Position numbers and translations under genes: made by a program. Shown here piece by piece: positions 1 through 9,969 of a stretch of 64,000 nucleotides of DNA (the stretch's first letter is position 1; every line of letters starts with the position of its first letter). The DNA is taken from NCBI GenBank assembly GCA_902806565.1, contig CADCXA010000033.1, positions 186,001-250,000 on the forward strand, given 5' to 3'. Below the pieces are notes generated by a model, which was not told the origin of the DNA, did not search any database, and saw only the letters and a list, made by a program, of their open reading frames with translations. This DNA is from Hypoxylon rubiginosum. Its lineage: Eukaryota; Ascomycota; Sordariomycetes; Xylariales; Hypoxylaceae.

Positions 1-969
1 ATCAGCTCCGTGAGCTAAAAGGCATTTCATTGTTTGTAGACTTTTTGTTGTGCCTAACGACCACATTAACGGAGTTGATCCTTCGTGATCCCGGACGTCA
101 ACGGCGATTCGACAGTTCCCATGGTCCCTTCCTAGAAGGAGTTGTATAGTTGAGAGATAGCCGCCGAGAGCCGCCCAGTGCAATGCGGTGGAAGGTCGAA
201 AGTCCGGTCGACGATACTCAACATTGGGTGATGCTCCAAGTTCAAGTAGTAGGTTTGCCGTGGCTTCATTGCCGGAGCATAACGCTGTATGTAAGGGAGT
301 CCAATACACTGTAGTTCCACGTCCATGGGCTGTCCTGTTGCAGCCACACAATCCTCTGGACGGAGGGTCAATGTATGCACCCGAGTCGACGAGAAGCTTG
401 ACAAGCTCAATAGATCCAGCCATGGCGGCGCAATGGAGCGGAAACCAGTAACATCCTTTAAATTGGCTGAGATACACGTTGATGTTGCTGTGTATAGTAG
501 GGTCAAATTCAGATGCTTCGAGTCTGCTCATGTCTCCCGAGACTTGATGTTTATCACCCCCGATGATATGATCGTAAACAGTGAGAACATTTAGAGTACT
601 CGTCATAGCATCGCCTGATCCATCTGGACAACAGTCCGACCTCTCGCTCCAACGTCCCATTGTTGGTAGATTCGGGTTTAGTCCAACCGCCAGAAGTTTC
701 TTTACGATGCCAACTTCGCCAGCCTCGCAGGCACAGAAGAGTAGATGCGGGTACTTTTCGGCAGCAAGGGAGTACAAAATGGGGTTTGCAATGTAGTAAA
801 GCCACCTGCTAGTGGCAGAGACCGCATGCAAGGTGAGAGCATCGTCGAAGTTCTCGCAAATCTTGATAACGAGCTCATTCGGCAGTGATTTCAGAGTTTT
901 CTCCCCTTTTTCTTCTATTGTTGGAGCGGGTAGAAGAAATGAGAAAGGATAGCCCAGAATATTAGACAT
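1..969 (-). CDS. F-box/ankyrin-repeat protein, 3' end off the left edge
   Basis: An uninterrupted frame of 323 codons runs from an ATG at 969 to the first base of the window, so the C-terminus is missing. Residues about 25-75 look like a fungal F-box (LPNELVIKICENF followed by a hydrophobic helix with LHAVSATSRWLY). After it come at least five ankyrin-type repeats, recognisable by PLHCAAMAGSIELVKLL, PLHTALCSGNEATANLL, ALHWAALGGYLSTIQLL and PLMWS...CLLAHGAD. F-box proteins recruit substrates to SCF ubiquitin ligases and ankyrin repeats bind proteins, so a substrate-adaptor role is an inference from architecture only. Such genes are numerous and fast-evolving in filamentous fungi. No intron is needed within the visible part. 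Confidence 0.8.
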   Translation of the reverse strand, partial: MSNILGYPFSFLLPAPTIEEKGEKTLKSLPNELVIKICENFDDALTLHAVSATSRWLYYIANPILYSLAAEKYPHLLFCACEAGEVGIVKKLLAVGLNPNLPTMGRWSERSDCCPDGSGDAMTSTLNVLTVYDHIIGGDKHQVSGDMSRLEASEFDPTIHSNINVYLSQFKGCYWFPLHCAAMAGSIELVKLLVDSGAYIDPPSRGLCGCNRTAHGRGTTVYWTPLHTALCSGNEATANLLLELGASPNVEYRRPDFRPSTALHWAALGGYLSTIQLLLGRDHGNCRIAVDVRDHEGSTPLMWSLGTTKSLQTMKCLLAHGAD

Positions 970-2302
970 AGCCAGGGGAGAGAAAGAGCTGTTCGGTGTG
1001 CTAAAAGGAGATTGTATTGTTGGGTTAGCAAGACGAGATCAAATAGCTGGTTTTTTTCTGCTTAGTGGCTCGTATATATATGTACTTCCGATCAGGTAGA
1101 CATGGTATGGGAGGCCAACGGACCAAGTGGCTTTTTTTTAGTTTTAGTGAGTCGAAGATAGCATTGAATTCCGTCTGAATTCATTAAAAACCAACGACAT
1201 GGTCGCTAAGTTGTACGTGGTCTCTGCAGTAGTCATTTACTTATTGCCATACAAACAACCACTGATTCCACATGTTGTTTCTTCAGAATCATTACCGATT
1301 CGATGCTACAAAGTGGTTGACTACCTTATTTTATACGTTAAACCAAGTCAAAAAAAAATTTAACCTCGCATCCACCTTGTTGGACGAGTATCTGACGCGA
1401 GCTTGATTCGTAGATTGTGGAATAGTGATTCAGTGGTAACAAACTTCACATATTTTCCTTGTCACTAAATGTTGTTGGATTAATGCCCTGAACCGGCAGA
1501 TCATCTTTCACAGGGCTTAGTTGCCAATGAAGGGAAAGAGGAATTTGGATGGAAAGGGGCAGTGCCATATCCACACGACACAAAGCAAATGAGACTCCTG
1601 AGTCCTTCTTTTTATCAATATAGCGCCAAATACTGCATCTAGGCAAGAGAGATAATCAGCTTATGGCTAGAAAGCCCTCTGATAGTAAGTACCAGTGATA
1701 ATATCAAAGCTATTTAGTAGACCACCCTTCTCCTAGATAGAAAATAGGGGTTACTAGCTGCGTAACCCGTCCTTCGGCCGGGGGAAAGGGGGTGCCAATG
1801 CCTATGCCATAACTAAACTTAGCTTTGATTGGCTAGCCACATTTTAGCGCATGTTCTTTGAATTCTTTGTAGAATTAATTGATTTATTCCACCACCACTT
1901 AAAAATAATAATAATTAATATAGCTTAATAAAGCTTATTTTGCGTGATTTTTTAATATTATTTATATTTTTATAGATTTTGTTGTGATAGAACCGCAAAG
2001 GAAAACGTTGAAAAGTGCGGGGTGATTCTAAGTATCTGATTGGCCGGTGAAATTGTGGCAGTACTAATGAAATAAAGAGAAGTTGATGATAGGGGCTATG
2101 AAGGGTTTACGCATAGCCACTTTTGGTCCTTTAGCCACGATGCACCGCCATAGACATAGATATGTCACTAAACTTAGGTATGTACTAACTGAAGCTAAGA
2201 GAGGTACCAAAATCGAACCAAACAACAGGCCGATTTCCTCTCATAATAAAATAAATTCACGCAACCCGGAAAATATCTATTAAAAAAAGGAGCGTGACAA
2301 AA
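970..2302. other. intergenic region with an AT-rich stretch
   Basis: No gene was recognised. About 1880-1990 is very AT-rich (runs of AATAATAATTAATATAG type), and similar ACTAAACTTAG(C/G) words occur near 1810 and 2168. This resembles a decayed, possibly RIP-mutated transposon remnant, but no transposase or terminal repeats are readable. The right end holds the promoter of the reductase gene. Confidence 0.4.
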
Positions 2303-3230
2303 ATGACGTCGCAATTGCAGAGGAGCAAGCTCTGCTTCATCGGCGGCGGCAACATGGCCGGCGCCATCATCGGAGGCCTCGTCGCCAAGGGCATCGACAA
2401 GCAGAACGTGTGCGTGTCGGAGCCGTGGGAGGTGAACCGGGACAAGATGGCCGCGACCGGCGTGCGCACCACCGCCTCCAACGTCGAGGCCTCGCAGGGC
2501 GCCGACCTCCTCGTCCTCGCCGTCAAGCCCCAGGTCACTAAAGGTGTGTGCCGGGAGCTCGCCGCCGCCTGGGCCGGGCGCGCCTCGCCGCCGCTGATCG
2601 TCTCCATCGCCGCGGGCATCACGCTGCAGAGCCTGCAGGAGTGGTTCCAGCTCCCCGACGGCCGCACACCCCACATTATCCGCGTCATGCCGAACACCCC
2701 CGCCTTGTTAGGCGAAGGCGCCTCGGGCCTCTTCGCCGGCGACGACGTTTCTCAAGCTGAAAAAGATTTGGCCGCAGCGCTGCTGGGTAGCGTTAGCAAG
2801 GTGGCAGAATGGGTGGATCGGGAAGAGCTAATCGATGTCGTCACCGGACTTTCAGGTAAGGCTACTATCTATCTTTACTCCGCAATAATTGATTGAATGC
2901 CGCTTAAATCCCAACTTTGTTCTAGGTTCCGGACCTGCGTATTTCTTCGCTATGGTAGAGCACCTGATTGAGAGCGGGATAGGTTTGGGGCTCACGCGGG
3001 AACAAGCCACGCGACTAGCCAAGCAGACGTGCTTCGGAGCGGGCAAGATGCTTGTCGAGTCGTCCGACGAGCCGGCGCAGCTGCGAATCAACGTGACCAG
3101 CCCCAAGGGAACTACAGAGGCCGCGCTGAAGAGCTTCGAGGCTTCGGGGTTCAAGGAGACCGTGGATAAGGCCGTAAAGGCGGCCACCAGCCGAGGCAAG
3201 GAGCTGGGAGAGACGCTCGCGAAATCGTAG
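2303..3230 (+). CDS. PRO3: pyrroline-5-carboxylate reductase
   Basis: Catalyses the last step of proline synthesis, NAD(P)H-dependent reduction of pyrroline-5-carboxylate to proline. Two exons, 2303-2855 and 2926-3230, with a 70-nt intron (GTAAGG...TTCTAG) give 285 aa, the usual family length. The N-terminus has the dinucleotide-binding fold with CFIGGGNMAGAIIGGL. The splice junction restores the family signature GLSGSGPAYFFAMVEHL, and the C-terminal half carries LRINVTSPKGTTEAAL, the conserved P5CR block. The ATG at 2303 was chosen because it directly precedes the conserved fold. The first exon is much richer in G/C at third positions than the second. This is a housekeeping gene and probably marks the left edge of the accessory region. 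Confidence 0.94.
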
Positions 3231-3618
3231 GTTTCGTCATTCAGGACGAGACCTGTCGATAACTTGTACATTGGTACATAGAAATCGAAATCTACGACTT
3301 CTCCGTAATAGAGACTTGACTTGGATCAACGAGGCGAACTTGCCGTGTCGGTGCATCATTGCCCACGTCCCTGGACTGTCATTTTTGTACATCCCTGCGC
3401 CTATCGCGATTCCTCAGCTCGGCGTCAATCCATTCGAATAACAATAGTGTATCGCATCATTGCGATTACTGACTGTACTCTCTTATGCAGATGACTATTT
3501 CCGCCATTCTCTAAAATAGTACATTTTTACAGGGTTTGAAGTACATACAGCTCAGGCTTTTGCAATCCCAAATTTTCCTTGCGCACAATTAACAGGTAGC
3601 GAACCCGTCATTTTCGCC
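3231..3618. other. intergenic region between convergent genes
   Basis: The reductase and the TRI14-like gene converge here, so the stretch should hold two 3' UTRs. No open frame or RNA gene was recognised. Confidence 0.5.
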
Positions 3619-4767
3619 CTACGGAGTAGCAGCCAACAGCTCCTCGATCTGGGACGTGATATCCACGAGCGGAAACTCCGTCCGATTGCCAGCCGACGTG
3701 CCATTTACGATCGGGTCAGTGAACCACTCGTCTACCGTGTAGATGACTCCCGAGATCTCAACAGTCGCGGTGTTGACAGCGCCCTCACTTAGGGATGCGT
3801 AATCCGAGATGCGGCCCAGATACTCGGCGGTCTCCCACTTGCCGTCCGCCGACCTAAGCACCGACACGCCCCGATCGTGCTCCGACACTAGCAGCACCGT
3901 TCCGCCGTACTTTGGCGGCAGGTAGACAGCATCGAGCGATATAATGTCCTCGTTGGGTATTCTAGGGACGAGCACGGGCGTGCCCTCGTCTGCCGTCATG
4001 TCGAACTTGACGATCTCGCCGCTGCCGGTGTTGTTCAAGGGGTCGCACGCCAGGAGGATTTCTCCCGTCGCGGCGAATCCCGTTATACCATTGTACGTGT
4101 GGTCGATTACCTCAGGCAGATACCACGGCTTGATGATGCTGCCGTCGGGCTCCACGCGCAAGATGGTACCCGGATAACTTCCTAGGATGTAGACGTGGCC
4201 GCGGGCGTCGTGCTCGACGTCCTGCTGTCCGCCGTACTGCCCCTGGCTTACCTCGGTGATGTTGAGAGACCACACGATCTCCTGCGTGCCCGGGTCATAG
4301 CGGAGGATATAGTCGTCTCCCGAAATCTGATGGTCCGCCGTCTCGTGCGGGACCGCGGAGTCGACCAGAATCGTGATGAAATTCGTAAAAGGGTCCCACG
4401 CCACCCCTCCTACGTGAAACGGCCTGGTGCGAGTAATGCCAGGGAACTCGAGCGTCGCGACCGTCTCGGCCTTGTACGGGTCGTACACCACGACTGACGC
4501 ATTATACAGAGCGCTTGTTGATTGTTCAGCATTATTCAGCATCGAGTGTCACTTACAAAGGTTCATGCAGAGGATAACTAACCCGATGTATAAGAGGCAA
4601 TCGTTAAGATCGAAGTCGGCGTTTTCGGGGTACAGCTGGTACGATTCGATCACGAGAGTCCCGTTGGTAAACGGCGGACATTCGCTTCGACGCGATGCCC
4701 GAGGGCTCCTCGCATTGGCGACATTCAGAACTAATGCTGCACACAGGCACAGGAGTTGGAGGAGCAT
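3619..4767 (-). CDS. secreted TRI14-like beta-propeller-type protein
   Basis: Two exons (4767-4583 and 4513-3619) joined by a 69-nt intron with a GCTGAA branch-like site give about 359 aa. The first 19 residues (MLLQLLCLCAALVLNVANA) are a signal peptide, and several NxS/T sites follow. The mature protein has spaced blocks such as HVGGVAWDP, DYILRYDPGT, VYILGSYPGTILRV and GYGGTV-like strands typical of SMP-30/NHL-type six-bladed propellers. The overall pattern resembles the fungal TRI14 family, named after a gene of the Fusarium trichothecene cluster. TRI14 has no established enzymatic step. No terpene synthase or other trichothecene gene was seen in this window, so the name indicates family only. 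The intron junction gives LYIGALYNASVVVYDPY, which reads smoothly across the splice. Confidence 0.7.
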
Positions 4768-5422
4768 GATGACGATCCACGGACGAGCAAAAGGAGGACG
4801 TCCAGTGTCATGGGGGAGGAAAATGGGCCTCGACCATGCTTTCCATTATGTACGCCGCGAAGTTGCATATGATGATTCCGATTGCTTCGCCTTGCGTTGC
4901 GTTACAGTGCCTTGGTTTTCCCCCTCCCGACCGCACGTTCCATTCGGGACTTTAGAAGCCGCAGATCATGGTTGAAATTGGTAGCTTTAGCTGCTTAGGT
5001 AGGCAATTATAAATACGTGCTATAGTAAGGCCTCGCCCGTTGCGGAGTATCAATTACGGTACGAACCGGGAGTAATAGCTGCCCGAGACCCCGCAGATCT
5101 AGAGATCCATGGATCGTGGAGGCCATGATGAAAGTGGAGGCCATGATGAAAGTGGAGGCCATGATGAGAGCCGATTGAGATTGAGGGGAGCGCGTCACAT
5201 CCAGGCACGAAGTAATTGCTTCAAGTAGATTGGTCTAGCCATCGATACTGGGTCTGGCACTTTACTTAAACATACTGGATAAATGGACCACTTTTACAGT
5301 ACAGGGCTTAGGTATCCAAAGTCGGTCTTTTCATTGAAGCCGGGGGTGATCTAGGGTAAGAGATGATTGAGCCGCGGATGAAATCCAGAATCTCCACATG
5401 CCAGTCTGCTTGGCGCGTTTCC
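4768..5422. other. intergenic region containing a short tandem repeat
   Basis: This is the upstream region of the TRI14-like gene and the downstream region of the hydrolase. Apart from the 18-bp repeat at 5116-5169, nothing recognisable was seen. Confidence 0.5.
5116..5169. repeat. 18-bp tandem repeat, three copies
   Basis: The unit GTGGAGGCCATGATGAAA occurs at 5116-5133 and 5134-5151. A third copy at 5152-5169 differs by one base. It is in-frame open on the minus strand but lies in no recognisable gene. Confidence 0.9.
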
Positions 5423-6515
5423 CTACTGAAGAGTGCCCTCAACGAAGCTCTTGCTATCGACTACGAAGCCATACCCATTCTAGTTATCGGGGTTAGCAGA
5501 ATGTCTTGGGTGATATGAAGGAAATGGCAATCATCTCATCGGACCACGAATTGAAGTTACTCAGATAGCTCATTGGATCATCGATGTGTTAGGAGATAAT
5601 GAAATAACTTACCGAGGTATTGTAAATGGTGACATCATGTCCTCCGGGAGTCTTCGTCGCACAGCAATCCTCTACCATGATGCAATCCCAACCGCGATAG
5701 TATGCGTCGGCCAGAGTTCCCAGGACGCATTGATCCGTATTGACACCGGCGAAGAGTAGAGTACGATATCCTCCAGCGGCCAGTGCTTTCGCCAACGGCG
5801 TGTCTCCGTTCCATAACCCCGATATTCGGTTCTTGTCGCAAAATATATCCGAGTCCGTCCGGCTCGCATCTTGCAGAGGATCGTAGAGCTTCGCATTCCA
5901 CGAGCCCGCCATTAGCAACCGTCCTCTCCCCTCACCCATGTCGGAACCAAAGCCGTCCCTGGCTTGTTTATTGTCCAATGGAGGCGTGACGAGGTTGCGG
6001 GCGAAACTTCGCTCAGTCGCCGCAGGCATGCTGCTAAGGTCGCCCTCGGTCAGGCCCCAGTTCAACCAGATGATCTAGACTCAATTCCGGTGTCAGCATA
6101 TTCATTCCTACAGCCCTCGTAGCATAGGGCAATAAGTTTCAAACATTCAAACCCGCACGTCCGTTGCTAACGAAAAGAGAAAAGACATAAGACCCTTTTG
6201 AACCATTAATTGATAGTCGCACCGTACCTTGATTCCAACCTCGCGACATCTTGTAACCACTTCCATGGTACGCTCCACAGCAGCTAGGCCGGTAGGGTGG
6301 TCATTGCACCGCGGATGAATAAAGAAGTTCTGCATGTCGACCACCACCAGGGCACTCAGCGCTGGTGCCAACGTGATTGATGTGTCTGCAGGACCCTCCG
6401 TGGTGCGTATTGTGAAGCCGGGGGAGGGTTCCCCGCGGGCGAGATTCCACAGCTTAGCGTCGCCGTCATACGTCCAATCGTCACCCTTCGGACCCCAGGA
6501 CGAAGCCGGTGCCAT
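5423..6515 (-). CDS. isochorismatase-family cysteine hydrolase
   Basis: Three exons, 6515-6228, 6074-5613 and 5479-5423, encode about 268 aa. The short third exon is supported by a consensus GTAAGT donor at 5612, a GCTAAC branch site, and the in-frame end YGFVVDSKSFVEGTLQ, which matches how the family ends. The catalytic triad of the isochorismatase fold is visible: Asp60 in VVVDMQNFF, Lys177 in DKNRISGLW and Cys212 in GVNTDQCV. The second exon starts IIWLNWGLTEGDL, a typical strand of the fold. Members hydrolyse isochorismate, nicotinamide, ureas or N-carbamoyl compounds, and the substrate here cannot be read. An N-terminal extension to 6677 is open but lacks family features, so the ATG at 6515 was chosen. 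It is divergent from the VOC-fold gene. Confidence 0.87.
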
Positions 6516-7101
6516 TATGAGCAAGTGTATGGTTATCCTCGATCGCCTACGGTCGGTATTAAGAAGAGAGCTGACGTAAATCGATGAATTGAAAGTTAAG
6601 CGCATATGCCTACCTCCATGGAGATATGAGGGGGAGGGGGGTAGATAGGAGAGGACCAGTAAAATTGCACCTACCATGTATCTCGGCCGACGTTATCGGC
6701 CTCGCGATTCGGGGTCCCGAACCGGCTACTGCAGGCTGCATACAGGTGAGCGGAGCGACTACAATACCGGCAGCACGGAGAGAATAGGTTCACCACGTCA
6801 TAAATGTACCTCAGGTCTAAAGAACTACCTAGTTACGATTCGACCGGATTAATTATATAGCCAAAAGTCTCCGAGTATACGAACATTATACTTACCTAAA
6901 CTATGGCAACGTCGTGGCGGATGGCAGGGGATACGGAATTGCTGGTAGACGCGTAAATATTTAAAGGGGGCCATGCTGTCCATCATAAGATGGTGCGCCC
7001 CCATAGCATCCTAGACTCAGCAACCTCAAGTCATCATAACATCGAGTTCCACGCTCATCTGCAAATCCAACGGCCCTCTCTTAGCCTCAAGAAGTCTCAC
7101 A
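6516..7101. other. divergent promoter region
   Basis: This 586-bp space separates the hydrolase (leftward) from the VOC-fold gene (rightward) and probably drives both. It contains the CGG/CCG inverted repeat at 6708-6721 and other CGG-rich words (TCGGCCGA, TATCGGCC) between 6680 and 6700. Confidence 0.5.
6708..6721. promoter_or_regulatory. CGG-N4-CCG inverted repeat
   Basis: TTCGGGGTCCCGAA has six-base arms around a GT spacer and contains CGG and CCG triplets spaced by four bases. That is the form bound by dimeric Zn2Cys6 regulators. It lies in a divergent promoter, about 190 bp from the hydrolase start and 380 bp from the VOC gene start. Binding is inferred. Confidence 0.4.
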
Positions 7102-7814
7102 ATGGTCGAAGCAAACTTGTCGGGCAAGGTGCTTTCGCCTGCGAGCTTAGCACACATAGTGCTTAGAACACCGAGACTCAAGCCCATGGTTGAGTTCTAC
7201 AAAGCCTTGCTGGGTGCACACGTCGTGCTTGAGACGCGAGGTATAGCATTCTTGACCTAGTACGTACTACAACAAGAAAAAGGGGGTGAGAGTGCATCCT
7301 AACGCCAGTTCGGCTAACCAACCCGCGCTTCGGCAGCGACGACGAGCACCACCGCATCGCGATCGGCGCCTTTCCGGACTGCGGTGACAAGGTCCGGAGC
7401 AGCGCCGGCCTGGAGCACATCGCCTTCGCGTACAGCTCGCTGGGCGACCTCGCGACCTCGTACCGGCAGCGCAAGGCGCGCGGGATCCTGCCGCTCTGGT
7501 GCGTCAACCACGGCCCGACCACGTCCATGTACTACCAGGACCCGGACGGCAACCAGGTCGAGATGCAGGTCGACAACTTCGACACCGCCGAGGCGGCCAC
7601 CGCGTACATGACGAGCCCGGAGTTCGCCGAGAACCCCCTCGGCGTCGACTACGACCCCGAGGACCTTGTCCGGCGGCTCGCGAGCGGCGAGCCCGAGGCG
7701 GATATCAAGAAGTGCCCGGAGAGCGGGCCGCGCTCCATGGATGATCTTCCGATTCTGAACGTGCCGCCGCCGTTGGTGAAGGATAGCTACGAGCCGCTTG
7801 AGAGCGCTGCTTGA
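7102..7814 (+). CDS. VOC-superfamily (glyoxalase/extradiol dioxygenase-fold) protein
   Basis: Two exons, 7102-7259 and 7337-7814, joined by a 77-nt intron (GTACGT...GGCAG), give 211 aa. The junction restores FLTYDDEHHRIAIG, a common strand of the fungal family. Two beta-alpha-beta-beta-beta modules are present, and the three metal ligands of the fold can be placed at His18 (LAHIVLRTP), His80 (GLEHIAFAY) and Glu128 (GNQVEMQVD). Relatives are often labelled biphenyl-2,3-diol dioxygenase-like, but the substrate is unknown. The C-terminal 70 residues are an acidic tail outside the fold. The second exon is far more GC-rich at third positions than the first. Confidence 0.85.
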
Positions 7815-8146
7815 TGGCATGTCTGTGATTGGATGATACTCGGTGGTGGTGTGACGGCCAATGAGTTGAGATGCGCCTTAGGGAACTCTAAGTGGATAAA
7901 GCTACGTGGTAACTTGTATATTGATCGGCCACATTCTCTCCTGATGAAATAACTGTTGGTACATCAAGTTAAGAACAAATTCAGTCTGTATCTAGGTTCC
8001 TAGCCTCGGTTATATATACTGTATTCATGGGTATCACGGCGCAGGTATGATGTATAAAGAAACGGAGCTGACCAGCAGCCCACCTTATTAACACCTATGG
8101 ATGACAAGAGTGACCTATAGAAGGTACCATTCGATATGCAGCTAGT
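7815..8146. other. intergenic region between convergent genes
   Basis: The 3' ends of the VOC-fold gene and the NmrA-like gene converge here. Nothing else was recognised. Confidence 0.5.
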
Positions 8147-9413
8147 CTACGGCTTTCCTTCCCAAACCTTTGCGAGAAATTTCTCAATCGAAGTAAACTC
8201 ATGATCCGGGAAGAGCTGATTGAAGTCATCCGATATGTCCCACGCCCCCTTTGAGCTACTCAGCAGGATACCGATGGATACCGCCTTGAGTAGAGCCGAC
8301 GCCTGGTCCTCGGAGACCGCTTTATGCACCGCTTTTAAACCCCACGATGTGTTCAGGTTTCCGGCTTCGAGATCTTCGAGTTTGACCTTGTCGACAGTGA
8401 AAGGTGACCCTGCGGGGCTCAGGTCAATAAAGGACGAATACTTGCTGCGCATGTAGCCGTGGGTATATATCATTTACCTCGAATCTTCCGACCGACCTCG
8501 AGAATCTGCGAGAACGTGACCCTGTTGCCTCTGATGCCGCCTGTCGTAGGCCACGTCCCCTCGTAGTCAACTGCTCGAGCCACAACTGCGGCGAGGTCCG
8601 CGACCGTGGTCAGAGTCATGATGGCGTCCTCGTGGCCATCGATGACGATGGCGCGCTTGTTCTCAAAGTCGAAGACGCTTTGTAGCGGATCGACGTATTT
8701 CGCTGTCTTGTGGGGGTAGGCTAGATAGTTCAGAAATAGACCTGGTTGGAACAATGTATATTCGAGTATCTGATAAAGGGGTCAGTTCACGGTGCGTTTA
8801 CGGTGTTTTTGATACTGGGGTGATTAGGTAATAGAGTCTCACCTTTCCTTTCCTGTTCACTTCTTCCAAATACTCTCTGACCTTCTCTTTTCCTTGCCAC
8901 CAAGCCATATTGACTGTGCCCTTGCTATAAATCTAGTAAGTTGCCACATTCATTTTATGGGATAGGGCCAATATCACCTCCCGTATTCACTTGGTGCGAA
9001 GCGTTTCACACCAGCAGCGATAGCAGCATTGATGAGGTTCTTCTGCGACTTCTGATCGGGATCGGAGAGAACTTGGACGAAAGACAATAGCGTGTGCGTC
9101 CCTCGGAGAGCTTCGACTAAACTTTTCTCGTCATTGTAGTCTACAATCTTCCAGTGTATCTCTGGGGCGGTGGGAGCCGTAGGGGCTTCCTAGAAAAGAT
9201 ATTAGCGTTGAAGTGCAAAGGTGGGTGCAAGTACTCAGGGGGGTTTCTTCACTTTCCTGCTTAGTATTGTTATTTGGTGTTTCTTTGACGCCAGCAGAGC
9301 GTCGATAATCTCTTTGGAGACCTCTGCAAAATAGATTAGTCATAATATGAAGTCCGATCAAGTTATAGGTTTGACGTACGCCCGGAACCACCCGCTATGG
9401 CGACCTTGACCAT
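8147..9413 (-). CDS. NmrA-like / isoflavone-reductase-type NAD(P)-binding protein
   Basis: Six exons (9413-9380, 9323-9253, 9189-8978, 8924-8843, 8769-8478, 8409-8147) encode about 317 aa. Introns of 53-73 nt keep a single frame throughout. The first exon is only 34 nt and splices to give VKVAIAGGSGQVSKEI, the nucleotide-binding glycine loop of atypical short-chain dehydrogenases. Further family marks are AGVKRFAPSEYGSKG, FQPGLFLNYLAYP and LTTVADLAAVVARAV. The C-terminus reads SWGLKAVHKAVSEDQAS. Such proteins are either NADPH-dependent reductases or redox sensors like NmrA, and which applies cannot be told. It is divergent from the Zn2Cys6 factor with a 556-bp shared promoter, suggesting joint control. 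The donor of intron 2 (GTGAAG) is weak. Confidence 0.85.
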
Positions 9414-9670
9414 TATGAAGTACTGGCTAACTGATTGGCGACGATTAAATGGTTGGGAAGTTGTGTTGATGGTGACATATTCCCATAAAATGCGGGATGC
9501 CTTCTAGGTCGTTATATATTAGCTCACGCTTCCCAGAGCACTAATAGGGGTATCATCATGAGATTCCTGTCAAGCTTCAGATATCATTTACGAACCCTAC
9601 GCCTGCGGAGCTGTTTAATCTGCTTTAGGCTATAAGGGACGGCCTTTTGAAAATTTACACCAAGTGTACA

Positions 9671-9684
9671 CCACCGTTCGGTGG
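9671..9684. promoter_or_regulatory. CCG-N2-CGG inverted repeat
   Basis: CCACCGTTCGGTGG has six-base arms and a two-base spacer, about 286 bp before the transcription factor ATG. It is a candidate Zn2Cys6 site. This is an inference from the triplet arrangement. Confidence 0.4.
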
Positions 9685-9821
9685 ACTATACTACCAAAAC
9701 CACCTGGCCGGGTTGGGCGGTATAGCGATCAGGTACCCCTAAAATAGGGTGTTACAATCGGCTTTTAGTGGAGAGCACCGCTACGACACGTTCCCCGCAT
9801 GTGGATCCATACCCTAATTTT

Positions 9822-9837
9822 CTCCGCCGCGGCGGAG
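9822..9837. promoter_or_regulatory. 16-bp perfect palindrome CTCCGCCGCGGCGGAG
   Basis: A perfect 16-bp palindrome rich in CCG/CGG triplets sits about 130 bp upstream of the Zn2Cys6 start codon. Position and triplets suggest autoregulation or a shared operator with the divergent NmrA-like gene. Confidence 0.45.
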
Positions 9838-9969
9838 GTACCGTCGGCGAGAAGGAGTTACTTACAACATCAACTCTTGAAGGATTAGACTCTTTCTCTG
9901 ATAGCTAGACTTCTTCATCAACTGCGCTCTACTAGCACGGGAAAGTTGGAGAACAGCCCAGAGACTGAA

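Larger units (their letters stand above)
9414..9969. other. divergent promoter between NmrA-like gene and Zn2Cys6 gene
   Basis: Holds two CGG/CCG palindromes (9671-9684 and 9822-9837) and a CCTAAAATAGGG-type word near 9740. No coding signal. Confidence 0.5.

Noticed and set aside
5007..5198. 63-aa minus-strand frame containing repeated MASTFI units
   Set aside because: Produced by the 18-bp tandem repeat. No homologous protein type and no conserved flanks.
6885..6910. ATACTTACCT as the 5' end of U1 snRNA
   Set aside because: The following bases do not continue into U1 stem I and no Sm site follows. The same short word occurs by chance elsewhere (near 14218).
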